This document shows, in pieces, positions 1-11,889 of a DNA stretch of 64,000 nucleotides (positions are counted from its first letter, which is position 1; each line of letters begins with the position of its first letter). The notes beneath the pieces are model-generated. The model was not told the DNA's origin. It did no database searches and worked only from the letters and a program-made list of their open reading frames with translations. The DNA comes from Triticum aestivum (lineage: Eukaryota > Streptophyta > Magnoliopsida > Poales > Poaceae), in assembly GCF_018294505.1 (NCBI RefSeq), contig NC_057802.1, positions 313,958,209-314,022,208 on the forward strand. Reading direction: 5' to 3'. Made by a program: the position numbers and the translations under genes.

Positions 1-741
1 TTGAGGATTGCGAGCATTCGCAACTTATTGAATCAATGGACTCAAAATGATACTGACAAAGGATGCCAATAAGATTGCTATACTTATGGGATTAACCATA
101 ATGCAAGCAAGCAAGAGTTTCAAGAGCAATAAGCTGCTGAGGATTTTTAGAAGATCGAATAGTATTTTTTGAAGATCCTTGTGAAACACATGAACTAGTG
201 ATGAGTGGATACTCGTTATGTGCGAGGAATTATATGTAGGGGTATTAATGCGGAAAAGAGCTGCAAAGCGGTGGGCACAAAGGATTCTCGGAATATCGGA
301 GAATTTTTTCAGGGTATCAAGTAATAACAGGGCAACTGGGAATGAAAGTATGAACCACAAGTGTAAGCAGTTATCCATAAGGATTTATCGATGGTCGGGA
401 ATAGCACAAGTGGTTGGCACAAAGCCTCGAGAGAATATCGAAGAGTATCTTCAGAATCTTCTGGTGAAGCAGGCCATCATCTGGAATGAAGGGGCTCTCC
501 GGGAGAGAGTATTTACGAGAACCTAGAGTTAGAGTTAGCAAAACCATTTAACCCGAATAGAAGAGATATCATAATCCCAGAGTATAGAGGAGGAGTAAAA
601 GATCCTAATACCACCCAATGGCGACGTGGGCCCGTAAGCCACACAGATATGTTAGTAAAACATTTTTCACTGACTAGACTCAACTTCGGCCAAGGAGTTT
701 GGAAGGGGGATCCCTACAGGCAGTCGGCTCTGATACCAACT
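1..741 (-). mobile_element. Internal region (partial) of LARD-like element X1
   Basis: This non-coding stretch matches 51676-52415 collinearly at an offset of about 51,675 with few mismatches. Both copies end in a tRNA-Met-type primer binding site followed by an LTR starting TGTGACGCCC on the plus strand. The element therefore reads on the minus strand, and this is the 5' part of its internal region; the rest lies left of the window. No gag or pol motif is visible. With LTRs of about 4 kb and a non-coding internal region of about 4.2 kb (seen in the second copy), it fits the LARD class described for barley Sukkula. That family assignment is inference. Confidence 0.75.
727..738 (-). other. Primer binding site of X1 (tRNA-iMet type)
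   Basis: The plus strand reads gctctgatacca, the reverse complement of TGGTATCAGAGC, the classic plant retrotransposon site pairing with the 3' end of initiator tRNA-Met. It lies three bases from the LTR edge at 742 and fixes the element on the minus strand. Confidence 0.85.
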
Positions 742-2086
742 TGTGACGCCCCCGATTCAATCATACACGCGAACGTGTATGATAAAGATCACGGACTCAC
801 GGGAAGATATCACAACACTACTCTAAAAATAAAATAAGTTATACAAGCATCATAATACAAGCCAGGGGCCTAGAGGGCTCGAATACAAGTGCTCGATCAT
901 AGACGAGTTAGCGGAAGCAACAATATCTGAGTACAGACATAAGTTACACAAGGTGCCATACAATGGCTAGCACAAACTGGGATACAGATCGAAAGAGACG
1001 CAGGCCTCCTGCCTGGGATCCTCCTAAACTACTCCTGGTCGTCGTCGGCGGACTGCACGCAGTAGTAGGCACCTCCGATGTAGTAGGAGTCATCATCGGT
1101 GGCGCCTGGCTCCTGGGCTCCAACATCTGGTTGCGATGTCTGAGAAGAATGGAAAGGGGGAAAGAGGGAGCAATGCAACCGTGAGTACTCATCCAAAGTA
1201 CTCGCAAGCAAGGATCTACACTACATATGCGTTGGTATCAATGAAATGGGTAGTATTTGTGCACTGAACTGCAGAATGCCAGAATAAGAGGTGGATAGCT
1301 AGTCCTATCGAAGACTACGCTTCTGGCAACCTCCATCTTGAAGCATGTAGAAGAGAGTAGCTGGTAAGTTCACCAAGTATCATCGTACACCATAATCCTA
1401 CCCGACGTTCCCCTCCTCGTCGCTCTGTGTGAGAGCGACCACCGGGTTGTATCTGGCACTGGAAAGGGTCTGTTTTATTAAGTATCCAGTTCTAGTTATC
1501 ATAAGGTCGGAATACAACTCCGGGTCGTCCTTTTACCGAGGGACACGGCTATTCGAATAGATAAACTTCCCTGCAGGGGTGCGCCACATTACCCAACATG
1601 CTCGATCCCTCTGGCCGGGCACACTTTCCTGGGTCATGTTCGGCCTCGGAAGATCAACACGTCGCAGCACTACCTAGGCACAACAGAGAGGTCAGCACGC
1701 CGGTCTAAATCCTAAGCGCTGAGTGGTCTAGGCCCATCGCCCATTGCACACATGCACGTTGCGAGGGCGGCCGGGGAGCAGACCTAGCAACCTACATTAC
1801 GAAGGAAGTTGCATTACGCGGTCCAACCCGGCGCGTGCCACTCAGCCGCTAACGTCAAGAAGGCTTCAGCTGATACCATGACGTCGAGTACCCATAACTG
1901 TTCCCACGTAGTTGGTTAGTGCGTATAGGCCAGTGGCCAGACTCAGATCAAATATCCAGAACTCGTTAAGCGTGTTATTTTGAAGTAACCGCGGACGCCG
2001 ACCAAGGCCATGCCCCCTGTCTCCTAGGTGGTCACAACCTGCCCTGTCGCTCCGCCACAAAGTAACGGTCGGGGGCCGTCGGGAAC
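742..2086 (-). repeat. Middle LTR of X, segment 1
   Basis: This is the 3' end (minus-strand orientation) of a long LTR that starts TGTGACGCCC beside the primer site. It aligns with 52416-53768. It is cut at 2086 by element A0, whose TSD ggaac occupies 2082-2086, and resumes at 29824. With segments at 29819-30968 and 46733-48224 it totals about 3.98 kb. Small open frames here are on both strands, unsupported and probably chance. Confidence 0.8.
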
Positions 2087-3081
2087 TGTCGGGGGGATGA
2101 ACCCCAGGCAGGCAACGGAACCCGGATCCTTTTCAAAAACAACGAGGCTAGCAATGCCCCTCAAGCTGGCCTACGCTTGGCCGGGTCACTCGACCCGGCC
2201 AAGCCCCTCGACCCGGCCAAAGTCTCCAACCCGGCCGGACTCCTCAACTTGGCCCCAACAACCAGCTCAAGACAGCCGAGCCCGGCGCACCAAGACTTCC
2301 CCAACAAGCCAGCTCCACCCTTAGCGTGTTCTCCCACCCGGCCGCGGGTCAGCTCCCGTCCCATCCCAGTCATACGATGGGACGAGTCTCCACTTACCAA
2401 TGACAAAGGCAACAGTTCCCCGCCCAAGCCTCTCAGGTCAGCCGGGGCGTGGCGATAGCGCCCCACCTACCCGCTGACCAGGGCCGGCATGGCAACAGTG
2501 CAACCGTCATCACCAATGGCGCCAGCAAGCGGCGACCTGATGGAGCGCCACTTTAGCCGACTCAACTCGGCCACTCCCTGACGATCGACGAGACGGCCAA
2601 TAGTGCCCCCGTACCCAGCGGGCCCCGCACCCGAAGAACCCGGCGAGCCCTGACCCACGGCGGGTCCCAGCACTGGCTTCCCGGACGATGACAACCCGGC
2701 CCCACGGGCTTGTAACATTACCCTTGTACCCCTGGGGGTTAACCTATAAAACCCCCCAGGAGCGCTCATGCATACGGGCGAACACAGAGAGAAACCAATG
2801 ATCAGATCATCACTAGCGCACACACACCACAAGGAGAAGCAGCCTAAGCCCTGGCATGTCTTCCTTCTTCCTCATACAGCTCAAGGAGCGACTCTGTACT
2901 GATACACATCAACTACACTTGGCAGGACTAGGGGTGTTATCTCCCAGAGAGCCCCGAACCTGGGTATGTCTTGCGTCCCGCGCTCGCTCATGCCGACCTC
3001 GCCTCTGGAGCCCACTAGTGCCCTCGAGCCTCCTCCTATCTTTAGCCATCCCTTGGCATCTACCGTGCGCCCACCACGACA
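2087..3081 (+). repeat. A0 5' LTR
   Basis: 995 bp, starting TGTCGGGGGG and ending CCACCACGACA just before the primer site. It pairs with 28842-29818. A TATA-like TATAAAA lies at 2745-2751. Open frames inside the LTR that run into gag (from 2966) are probably fortuitous. Confidence 0.88.
2745..2751 (+). promoter_or_regulatory. TATA box in A0 5' LTR
   Basis: TATAAAA inside the LTR, about 380 bp before gag, is conserved at 29480-29486 in the 3' LTR. Position and conservation suit the U3/R promoter. Confidence 0.6.
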
Positions 3082-3082
3082 G

Positions 3083-3100
3083 TTGGCGCCCACCGTGGGG
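3083..3100 (+). other. A0 primer binding site
   Basis: TTGGCGCCCACCGTGGGG starts one base after the LTR end at 3081. This position and the TGGCGCC start are typical of plant gypsy primer sites. I do not assign the tRNA. Confidence 0.7.
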
Positions 3101-3124
3101 CAGCTCGAGGTCCTGGCCGGGAGC

Positions 3125-6100
3125 ATGCTTCAGACGGGGCTCCTCTCCGACTCCGACGAGCCTGTCACGCTGGCGGACAACGTCATCCACGCACTCGCCG
3201 CCTCCTTTGCCATGATGCGCATCTCCGATGCGCCTGTGGCCGACGAGTACCCCAACGAGGTACTTGACTTTTCTGACTCCCCCCTTTCCCTCGGCGGCAG
3301 CACTCCCGCCGAGGCAATGGACCTCTGTGTGGAGGTCTTCGTCACCGACACCGGCGCCACTTCCTCGTCCAGCGCGATGAGAAAGGCCGCCGAAGCCAGG
3401 GCCGCAGCGGAGCAGGCCAACCCACCCAACCCGCTACGCGCCACGATGCAGAGCCTTCACGTCCGCATTGGCACCGACATCGATGCCTCCGACATCGCCG
3501 AGGCCCGGATTCGTGTCGACGAGGACCGCCAGCGCCTGCCGGACCTCACCGAGACGCTCGCCGCCATGTAGTGCCGCCTCGATTCGGCTCAGCTGGAGTG
3601 CAACGCCGCCTACGGCTTCATGTCGGACACACCCGAGCCAAGCCGGGTCGCCGACGTGCGGGCCCGGGGCAGCGCGATCGGGCGCGCCTTCGGCATCATC
3701 CCCCCCATCTACGAGACTCCCGTGAAGAACATGCGGTCCGCACATGCGGCCATGGTCAGCCTGGATCAGCTCGCAGGAGAAGAGCTGCAGGACCGCCTCA
3801 AAAGGGTGAACGACCTCCTCGCTGCGGCCAACGCACAGCAGGACCGCCTCAACCAACTCGCCAAGCCGGCGGGATCCGGCTCCGCCCGCGTTGCCGGACC
3901 CGGCGACCACCAGAACACAGCGTCTTCACCACCTGGCGAGGCGCACACCGGCCGCACCCGGACCTGGCGCAACCCCGCCCCGACGACTACCGGCGGCTTG
4001 GGCGACGAGCCGGTCTTGGAGGTCCGACGCCGACTCGACCCCCTGCTCCAACCCGGCTGACGTTCGACTGCGGCCGGCCCGGCCCCCCGTGGCGCGGTCA
4101 CTGGCCGGCTGGCCCCGCGCGCCATCGACCACACAGACGCCCGCCACCGCCTCGACCGACTCTCCCTCTCCCAAGAGCTGGAGGAGACCGTCCCCGTCGG
4201 GCCGGCGTGCTTCGGACCACGCATCCGGGGTGAGCCCTTTACTAAAGGGTTCACGCTCCCCCGCGACACCCCCATGTACAACGGCACCGTGAAGCCGGAG
4301 GACTGGCTCACCGACTACACCACCGCCATCGGCATCGCCGGCGGTAACCACCGCCTCGCTGTGCGCTACGCGCCTCTCATGTTCCAGGGGTTGGCCCGCA
4401 CCTGGTTGAACAGTCTGCCGACGGGCAGCATCAACGCGTGGGTCGACTTCGACCAGGCCTTCGTGCGCGACTTCACCGGCACTTACAAACGACCCGGCCG
4501 CCCCAATCAGCTCGCCATGTGCGTGCAGGGGGCGGCGGAAACCGGCCGCGAGTACCTCGCACGCTGGACCGAGCTCCGGAACAGCTGCGAGGGCGTCCAG
4601 GAAGTCCAAGCGATCCAATACTTCGTCAACGGATGCCGGGATGGCACCCTCCTCAAGCACAAGCTCTTACGCTCCGAGCTGGCCACCATGGCCGCGCTCA
4701 TGGTGACGATGGAAAAGTACGCCAACGCCGACTCCGCCATGAAGATCCCGGTGGCGATGGATGAAGCCGGCAAGGCAAAGCCGATTCCCCCTCCGAAGCC
4801 GGCCGGCGATGGAAGCCGGCAGCAGCACAACCAGCAGAACCACAAGCGCAGGGCCGATCAGCCGGCCCAGCGCTACGACAACTGGCTCGTCGCGGTCGCC
4901 GAGCAGGCGCCTGCGACTGACCTGGCCGCCAAGCGTCGGCAGACCGGCAAGACGACGTGGCAACCCGCCATGAGTTTCGAGGAGATGCTCGACGCCCCCT
5001 GCAAGCACCACAGCGGTGCAAGGCCTTCAATGCACATGCTTCGGCAGTGCACCATCACCAAGCGCCTCCTGAGGGGCGACATCCCGCCTCCTCCGGCCCC
5101 AGCTCCGGGAGCGGGGCAGCCGCCTCCGCCTCCACCGCCGCCACCGACTGGCGGCGCGATGCGCGACGACGTCTACACGGCCCAGAACGCGACCTACGTC
5201 GTCTTCACCAGCCTCAGCGACGACAAACGCAGTGAGCGCCTCCTTCGGCAGGAGGTGAACACCGTCATCCCAGCCAAGTCGGAATACATGCACTGGGCGG
5301 AGCGCCCGGTCACCTGGACTCGGGAGGACCACCCGGCCGTCATGCCGAACCCGGGTGGTTACGCCCTCGTCCTCAACCCCACCATCGTTGCACCTCGGCG
5401 CACGTGCAAGTTCTCCCAGGTTCTCATCGACAGCGGCGCAACATCAACATCCTCTACCGCGACACCATGACCAAGCTCGGCCTTAAGGCCAAGGACCTGG
5501 AGCCAACCCGGACGATCTTCCACGGCATTGTCCCCGGCCTCTCCTGCTCTCCAATCGGCCGGGCCCGGCTCGACGTCCTGTTCGGCGACAGCGACCACAT
5601 CCGACGTGAGCCGCTCTGGTTCGAGGTGGTGGACCTGACCAGCACGTACCATGCGTTGCTGGGCCGGCCCGCGCACGCCAAATTCATGGCGGTCCCCCAC
5701 TACGCCTACCTGAAGATGAAGCTGCCGGGTCTGAAGGGCCTCATCACCATCACCGGCGACTGCCGCAAGTCCATAGAGTGCGCCCGAGATGGCGCCAAGC
5801 TGGCCGAGTCACTGGTCGTAGCCGAGGAGCGGCGCCAACTCAACTCGATCGTCGCCTTGGCCCAAGAGGCGTCGGCCGCGCCGATCCCAGCCGAGGAGCC
5901 GGCCGACGAGGCCTCGTTCAAGCCCTCCAAGGAGACCAAGAAAGTGAAGCTGAACCCGGAAGACCCCAGTTGCAGCAAGTACGTTGTCGTGGGCACCCGC
6001 CTCGACAGCAAATAGGAAGGCGAGCTCGTCGACTTCCTCGGTGAGAATCGGGACATTTTTGCATGGACCCCAAAGGACATGCCGGGTATCCCAAAGAAGT

Positions 6101-7180
6101 ACGCCGAGCACAAACTCCACGTCCGCAAGGACACCAAGCCTGTCCGTCAACCCATGCTACGTTTTTCCGAAGAGAAGAGAAGAATCATTGGTGAAGAGGA
6201 CGCCAAGCTCTTGGTGGCCGGCTTCATCATGGAAGTGTTTCACCCCGAGTGGCTGGCGAACCAAGTCCTTGTCCTAAAGAAGAACAAGACCTGGCGCATG
6301 TGTATCGACTACACCAGCTTGAACAAGGCCTGTCCCAAGGATCCGTTCACCCTCCAGCGGATCGACCAAGTCATCGACTCCACTGCCGGGTGTGAGCTCC
6401 TGTCCTTCCTGGATGCTTACTCCGGCTATCACCAGATCAAGCTGGACCCGGCCGATGCCCTGAAGACGTCTTGCATCACGCCCTTCGGGGCGTATTGCTA
6501 CATCACCATGTCGTTCGGCTTGAAGAATGTCGGCGCCACCTTCCAGCGCTGCATGCAGAAATGATTGCTGTCGCAACTCGGCCGCAATATCCATGTCTAT
6601 GTGGACGACATCATGGTGAAGACCAAGCAGCATCTCCGCTCCTCGATGACCTGAAGGAGACCTTCGCCAACCTGGGTGAGTACAAGGTCAAGCTCAACCC
6701 GGAAAAGTGCGTTTTCTGCGTCCTGGTCGGGAAACTACTCGACTTCCTCATCTCGGAGCGCGGCATTGAGGCAAACCTGGAGAAGATCAAGGCCATCGAG
6801 CGCATGCGCAAGCCGGCTCGGTTGCGTGATGTCCAGAAGTTCACCGGCTGCTTGGCCTCGGTCAGCCGGTTTCTCAGCCGGCTGGGCGAGAGGGCCTTCC
6901 CCCTGTATCAGCTGATGAAGAAGACGACGTCGTTCGAATGGAACGACCAGGCCAACGAGGCCATCCGCGCATCCTGTGCTATGGCGACTCGGACCTGGTG
7001 GTGCAGCAGTGCTCCGACGAGTGGGACGCCCGCGACCCCAACATGGCGAGCTACCGCTTCCTTGTTCAGAAGCTATCCGGATTCTTCGCGGGCTGCGAGT
7101 TCATCCACGTCCCGTGCGCGGAAAATTAGGCAGCCGACACGCTCGCCAAGATTGCCTCATCCCGGCAGTCAATCCCGTCC
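3125..7180 (+). pseudogene. gag-pol: A0 gag-pol polyprotein, decayed (gag, protease, RT, aRNH)
   Basis: Ty3/gypsy polyprotein remnant. I take ATG 3125, the first in frame after the primer site. Gag runs in one frame to about 5440, broken by stops at 3569-3571 and 4058-4060. Its core capsid domain is at 4274-4730 (motif LARTWLNSLP), with a Cys/His knuckle near 5000-5050 (CKHH...C) and a proline-rich stretch. The protease motif LIDSGA is near 5425-5440, where a frameshift moves to another frame. RT begins after a stop at 6013-6015 (WRMCIDYTSLNKACPKDPF, then FGLKN) and has a stop at 6562-6564 just before YVDD (6598-6609). Another frameshift follows near 6630. After about 6960 a jump leads straight to a Tat-type second RNase H (YGDSDLVVQQ ... 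AADTLAKIASS), so the connecting part is lost. Integrase is absent. It cannot make a working polyprotein. Confidence 0.9.
6967..7180 (+). pseudogene. Tat-type second RNase H (aRNH) remnant of A0
   Basis: The reading YGDSDLVVQQ, DPNMASYR and, after a stop, AADTLAKIASS is the end of the extra RNase H domain that marks Tat-lineage plant gypsy elements. This is family knowledge; the match is by eye. The ordinary RNase H and the linker that should separate it from RT are missing, so a deletion joined RT to this domain near 6960. W's LTR starts at 7186, directly after it. Confidence 0.75.
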
Positions 7181-7185
7181 GCCGT

Positions 7186-8570
7186 TGATAACCCACAAGT
7201 GTAGGGGATCGCAACAGTTTTCGAGGGTAGAGTATTCAACCCAAATTTATTGATTCGACACGAGGGGAGCCAAAGAATAGTCTCAAGTATTAGCAACTGA
7301 GTTGTCAATTCAGCCACACCTGGATAACTTAATTTCTGCAGCAAAGTGTTTAGTAGCAAAGTAGTGTGATAGTAACGGTAACGGTAGCAAAAGTAATATT
7401 TTTTGGTTTTGTAGTGATTGTAACAGTAGCAACAGAAAAGTAAATAAGCTAAGAACAATATGTGAAAAGCTCATAGGCATTGGATCGGTGATGGAGAATT
7501 ATGCCGGATGTGGTTCATCATGTAACAATCATAACATAGGGTGACACAGAACTAGCTCCAATTCATCAATGTAATGTAGGCATGTATTCCGAATATAGTC
7601 ATACGTGCTTATGGAAAAGAACTTGCATGACATCTTTTATCCTACCCTCCCGTGGCAGCGGGGTCCTAATGGAAACTAAGCGATATTAAGGCCTCCTTTT
7701 AATAGAGTACCGGACCAAAGCATTAACACATAGTGAATACATGAACTCCTCAAACTACGGTCATCACCGGGAGTGGTCCCGATTATTGTCACTTCGGGGT
7801 TGCCGGATCATAACACATAGTAGGTGACTATAGACTTGCAAGATAGGATCAAGAACTCACATATATTCATGAAAACATAATAGGTTCAGATCTGAAATCA
7901 TGGCACTCGGGCCCTAGTGACAAGCATTAAGCATAGCAAAGTCATAGCAACATCAATCTCAGAACATAGTGGATACTAGGGATCAAACCCTAACAAAACT
8001 AACTCGATTACATGATAGATCTCATCCAACCCATCACCGTCTAGCAAGCCTACGATGGAATTACTCACGCACGGGGGTGAGCATCATGAAATTGGTGATG
8101 GAGAATGGTTGATGATGACGATGGCGATGGATTCCCCTCTCCGAAGCCCCGAACGGACTCCAGATCAGCCCTCCCGAGAGAGTTTAGGGCTTGGCGGCGG
8201 CTCCGTATTGTAAAACGCGATGAATCTTTCTCTCTGATTTTTTTCTCCCGAACACGAATATATGGAGTTGGAGTTGAGGTCGGTGGAGCACCAGGGGGCC
8301 CACGAGGCAGGGGGGCGCCCCCCACCCTCGTGGCAAGGGTGTGGGCCCCCTGGCCTTGATTCTTTCGCCAGTATTTTTTATTATTTCCAAAAATAATCTC
8401 CGTGGAGTTTCAGGTCATTCCTAGAACTTTTGTTTCTGCACATAAATAACACCATGGCAATTCTGCTGAAAACAGCGTCAGTCCGGGTTAGTTCCATTCA
8501 AATCATGCAAGTTAGAGGCCAAAACAAGGGAAAAGGTGTTTGGAAAAGTAGATACAACGGAGACGTATCA
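7186..8570 (-). repeat. W 3' LTR
   Basis: Starts TGATAACCCACAAG and ends GGAGACGTATCA on the plus strand, giving TG...CA ends on the minus strand. The end TGATACGTCTCC is shared with element S, showing related families. Confidence 0.8.
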
Positions 8571-10925
8571 ACTCCCACAAGCTTAAACCTTTGCTTGTCC
8601 TCAAGCAATTCAGTTGACAAACTGAAAGTGATAAAGAAAAACTTTTACAAACTCTGTTTGCTCTTGTTGTTGTAAATATGTAAAGCCAGCATTCAAGTTT
8701 TCAGCACAGATTATGAACTAACCATATTCACAATAATTCTTAGGTCTCATGTTTACTCATGTCAATGGCATAATCAACTAGCGAGCAATAATAATAAATC
8801 TCGGATGACAACACTTTCTCAAAACAATCATAATATGATATAACAAGATGGTATCTCGCTAGCCCTTTCTGAGACCGCAAAACATAAATGCAGAGCACCT
8901 TTAAAGATCAAGGACTGACTAAACATTGTAATTCATGGTAAAAGAGATCCAGTCATACCCAATATAAATTAATAGTAATGGATGCAAATGACAGCGGTGC
9001 TCTCCAGCTGGTGCTTTTTAATAAGAGGGTGATGACTCAACATAAAAGTAAATAGATAGGCCCTTCGCAGAGGGAAGCAGGGATTTGTAGAGGTGCCAGA
9101 GCTCGGTTTTGAAATAGAGATAAATAATATTTTGAGCGGCATACTTTCATTGTCAACATAACAACCAAGAGATGGCGATATCTTCCATGCTACACACATT
9201 ATAGGCGGTTCCCAAACAGAATGGTAAAGTTTATACTCCCCCTCCACCAACAAGCATCAATCCATGGCTTGCTCGAAACAATGAGTGCCTCCAACTAACA
9301 ACAGTCCCGGGGAAGTTTTGTTTGCAATTATTTTGATTTGATTTGCTTAAAGCATGGGACTGGGCATCCCGGTGATCATCCATTTTCTCGTGAGTGAGGA
9401 GCGGTCCAGTCCTCTTGAGAATAACCCGCCTAACATGGAAGATACGGACAGCCCTAGTTGATACATGAGCTATTCGAGCATACAAAATAGAATTTCATTT
9501 GAAGGTTTAGAGTTTGGCACATACAAATTTACTTGGAACGGCAGGTAGATACCGCATATAGGAAGGTATAGTGGACTCATATGGCATAACTTTGGGGTTT
9601 AAGGGATTGGATGCACAGGCAGTATTCCCGCTTAGTACAAGTGAAGGCTAGCAAAAGACTAGGAAGCGACCAACTAGAGAGCGACAACAGTCATGAACAT
9701 GCATTAAAATTAATGAACATTGAGTGCAAGCATGAGTAGGATATAATCCACCATGAACATAAATATTGTGAAGGCTATGTTGATTTTGTTTCAACTACAT
9801 GCATGAACATGTGCCAAGTCAAGTCACTTGAATCATTCAAAGGAGGATACCACTCTATCATACCACATCACAACCATTTTAATAGCATGTTGGCACGCAA
9901 GGTAAACCATTATAAACTCCTAGCTAATTAAGCATGGCACAAGCAACTATAATCTCTAATTGTCATTGCAAACATGTTTATTCATAATAGGCTGAATCAG
10001 GAACGATGAACTAATCATATTTACAAAAACAAGAGAGGTCGAGTTCATACCAGCTTCTCTCATCTCAATCAGTCCATCATATATCGTCATAATTGCCTTT
10101 CACTTGCACAACCGAACGATGTGAATAATAATAATAATAATAGTGCACGTGCATTGGACTAAGCTGGAATCTGCGAGCATTCAATAAACAGGAGAAGACA
10201 AGGTAATATGGGCTCTTGGTTAAATCAACAATAATGCACATAAGAGCCACTTCAATAATTTAATCATGGTCTTCTCCTACCGACCCTCAAAGAAAAGAAA
10301 AGAAATAAAAACTATTTACACGGGAAAGCTCCCAACAAGCAAAAGAAGAACAGGAAATCTTTTTGGGTTTTATTTTTTACTTATTACTACTATAGCAAGA
10401 AAAGTAAACTAATTAAAAGCTACAACTAATTTTTTTTGTTTTTCTTAAGGTTTATCAAACACACAAGAAGAAAGCATAAAAAGGAAAAAATAAACTAGCA
10501 TGGATATTACAATGAAAGAGTATGAGCACCGACAACTAGCAATGAGTGTGTGAACATGAATATAATGTCGGTGAGACATATGTACTCCCCCAAGCTTAGG
10601 CTTTTGGCCTAAGTTGGTTAATTGCCACGGATGGCCTGCCGGATATCCAAAGTTATAACTGGGGTCGTACTGAGATGCAGCAGTCATTGGATCGTGGGCT
10701 GCGGCTTGGAGGCGAGCTATCTCAGTCCTCCTCTTATACTCTTCCGCCTCCTCTCTAGTTATAAAATATCTCCCTTTTGCCTGAAAGTCAAAGAAAGTAG
10801 AAGCAGGGAGAGCGACGTGATAGGTGCGTCGTCTGTCAAAGATTAGTCGGTACTAGAGGAACTGATCGTTCCTCTCAACAAAATGATGACAAACCATAGC
10901 CTCATAATCGAAATAAGCAGGAGGT
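8571..10925 (-). mobile_element. W internal 3' region, non-coding
   Basis: No open frame here is supported. Two polypurine-like motifs read on the minus strand, one at the LTR edge and one near 10585-10600 (plus strand actcccccaagcttagg). They resemble the repeated motif in S. A short AAT microsatellite lies at about 10124-10142. The region ends at A's LTR. Confidence 0.65.
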
Positions 10926-11816
10926 TGTCGGCGTTCTGGGAACGGGGGTCCCCAGACTTGCCTGCCTGCGGCCCACGGCGTGGCTAAGCCAGCAGGCCGT
11001 ACGGCCCATCTTCATCAACAAGGCATCCAAGACCCTCGCGAGGGGCCAAGCCTCGCGAGGCGGACAACACAAGACCCCCTCAGGAGTGGCCTAGACAGGC
11101 AGGCTCACGAGGAGCAGAGATATCAAGGCGGGGCAAACCTCACGAGGGTCTCGTGACATGAGCCATGACGATCGACACCAGGCGGGCGCCAGTGTGCGCA
11201 GCGTCCTTGTTTCCTCTTTGGTGCTAACGAAGCAGGCACAGGCGAGGAGTACCGAAGCATCAGGCAAAGGTTGCTATATCGGTGCAACGAGACCAAGACC
11301 AAAAGGACGGCGAGACGGAGGTCATCGTGGAGCCCAAGACGGCGTCACCACCAGAGCCTTTTGCAGGCGAAGACCACTTTTGTTAGGATAGCTTGTACTA
11401 GCTGTCCCCCTTCAAATTTGCCCGCCGTTGTTTGCTTCCTTCCCGCTCAATATTTGGGAAGAGGACCAGGGCCTATATAATTAGAGCTAGCCACCACAGT
11501 GGGGCATCGAGCAGTTCACCCAGCTCTCACCCGCCGAGTCACCAAGCACAAGAACACCTCAACCTCAGGAGGCTGTTCTTCCCTCTGTACTGTTCATCAT
11601 CAGCCCAAGAGGCAATCCACCACCACACTGGAGTAGGGTATTACACCACAATGATGGCCCGAACCAGTATAAATCTCGTGTCCCTTTGTGTTGTGAGTTC
11701 ATCGAGTTCGTCCGCGAGATCTTAGCGAGCTAGGGCGTAGATCGGTAGGAGGGAAAGACTTCGCGTGCACCCCAGTGTTCGAACCTTAAGGGTTTCCCGG
11801 AACCCCACACGAGACA
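10926..11816 (+). repeat. A 5' LTR
   Basis: 891 bp, starting TGTCGGCGTTCTGGGAACGG and ending CACGAGACA. It is an inverted match to 18665-19562 and 27074-27954. A TATA-like TATATAA is at 11474-11480. Confidence 0.88.
11474..11480 (+). promoter_or_regulatory. TATA box in A 5' LTR
   Basis: GCCTATATAATTAG, conserved (as CTATATAAG) in both B LTRs at the corresponding place. Likely the LTR promoter driving gag. Confidence 0.6.
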
Positions 11817-11818
11817 TT

Positions 11819-11836
11819 TGGCGCGCCAGGTAGGGG
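11819..11836 (+). other. A primer binding site
   Basis: TGGCGCGCCAGGTAGGGG, two bases after the LTR end, is the same as in B (27054-27071, minus strand). Its place and TGGCG start fit a gypsy primer site; the tRNA is not assigned. Confidence 0.7.
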
Positions 11837-11889
11837 TGCGCCGTAGCTTCCCTTCCATCAGTTCGTCGCTCCGTCGCTCCGTCGTCTCC

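Larger units (their letters stand above)
7186..10925 (-). mobile_element. W: Sabrina/WHAM-like gypsy element, 5' part missing
   Basis: A 1385-bp LTR (7186-8570) reads TGATACGTCTCCG...TTATCA on the minus strand. It is followed by non-coding internal sequence with a purine-rich tract at its LTR edge (plus strand ctcccacaagctta). This is therefore the 3' LTR plus the 3' internal region of a minus-strand element. Its 5' LTR and coding part are absent: A's LTR starts abruptly at 10926. The candidate 5-bp left target is gccgt (7181-7185), but its partner was lost with the right end. The LTR ends resemble the Sabrina/WHAM group; the exact family is not certain. Confidence 0.75.
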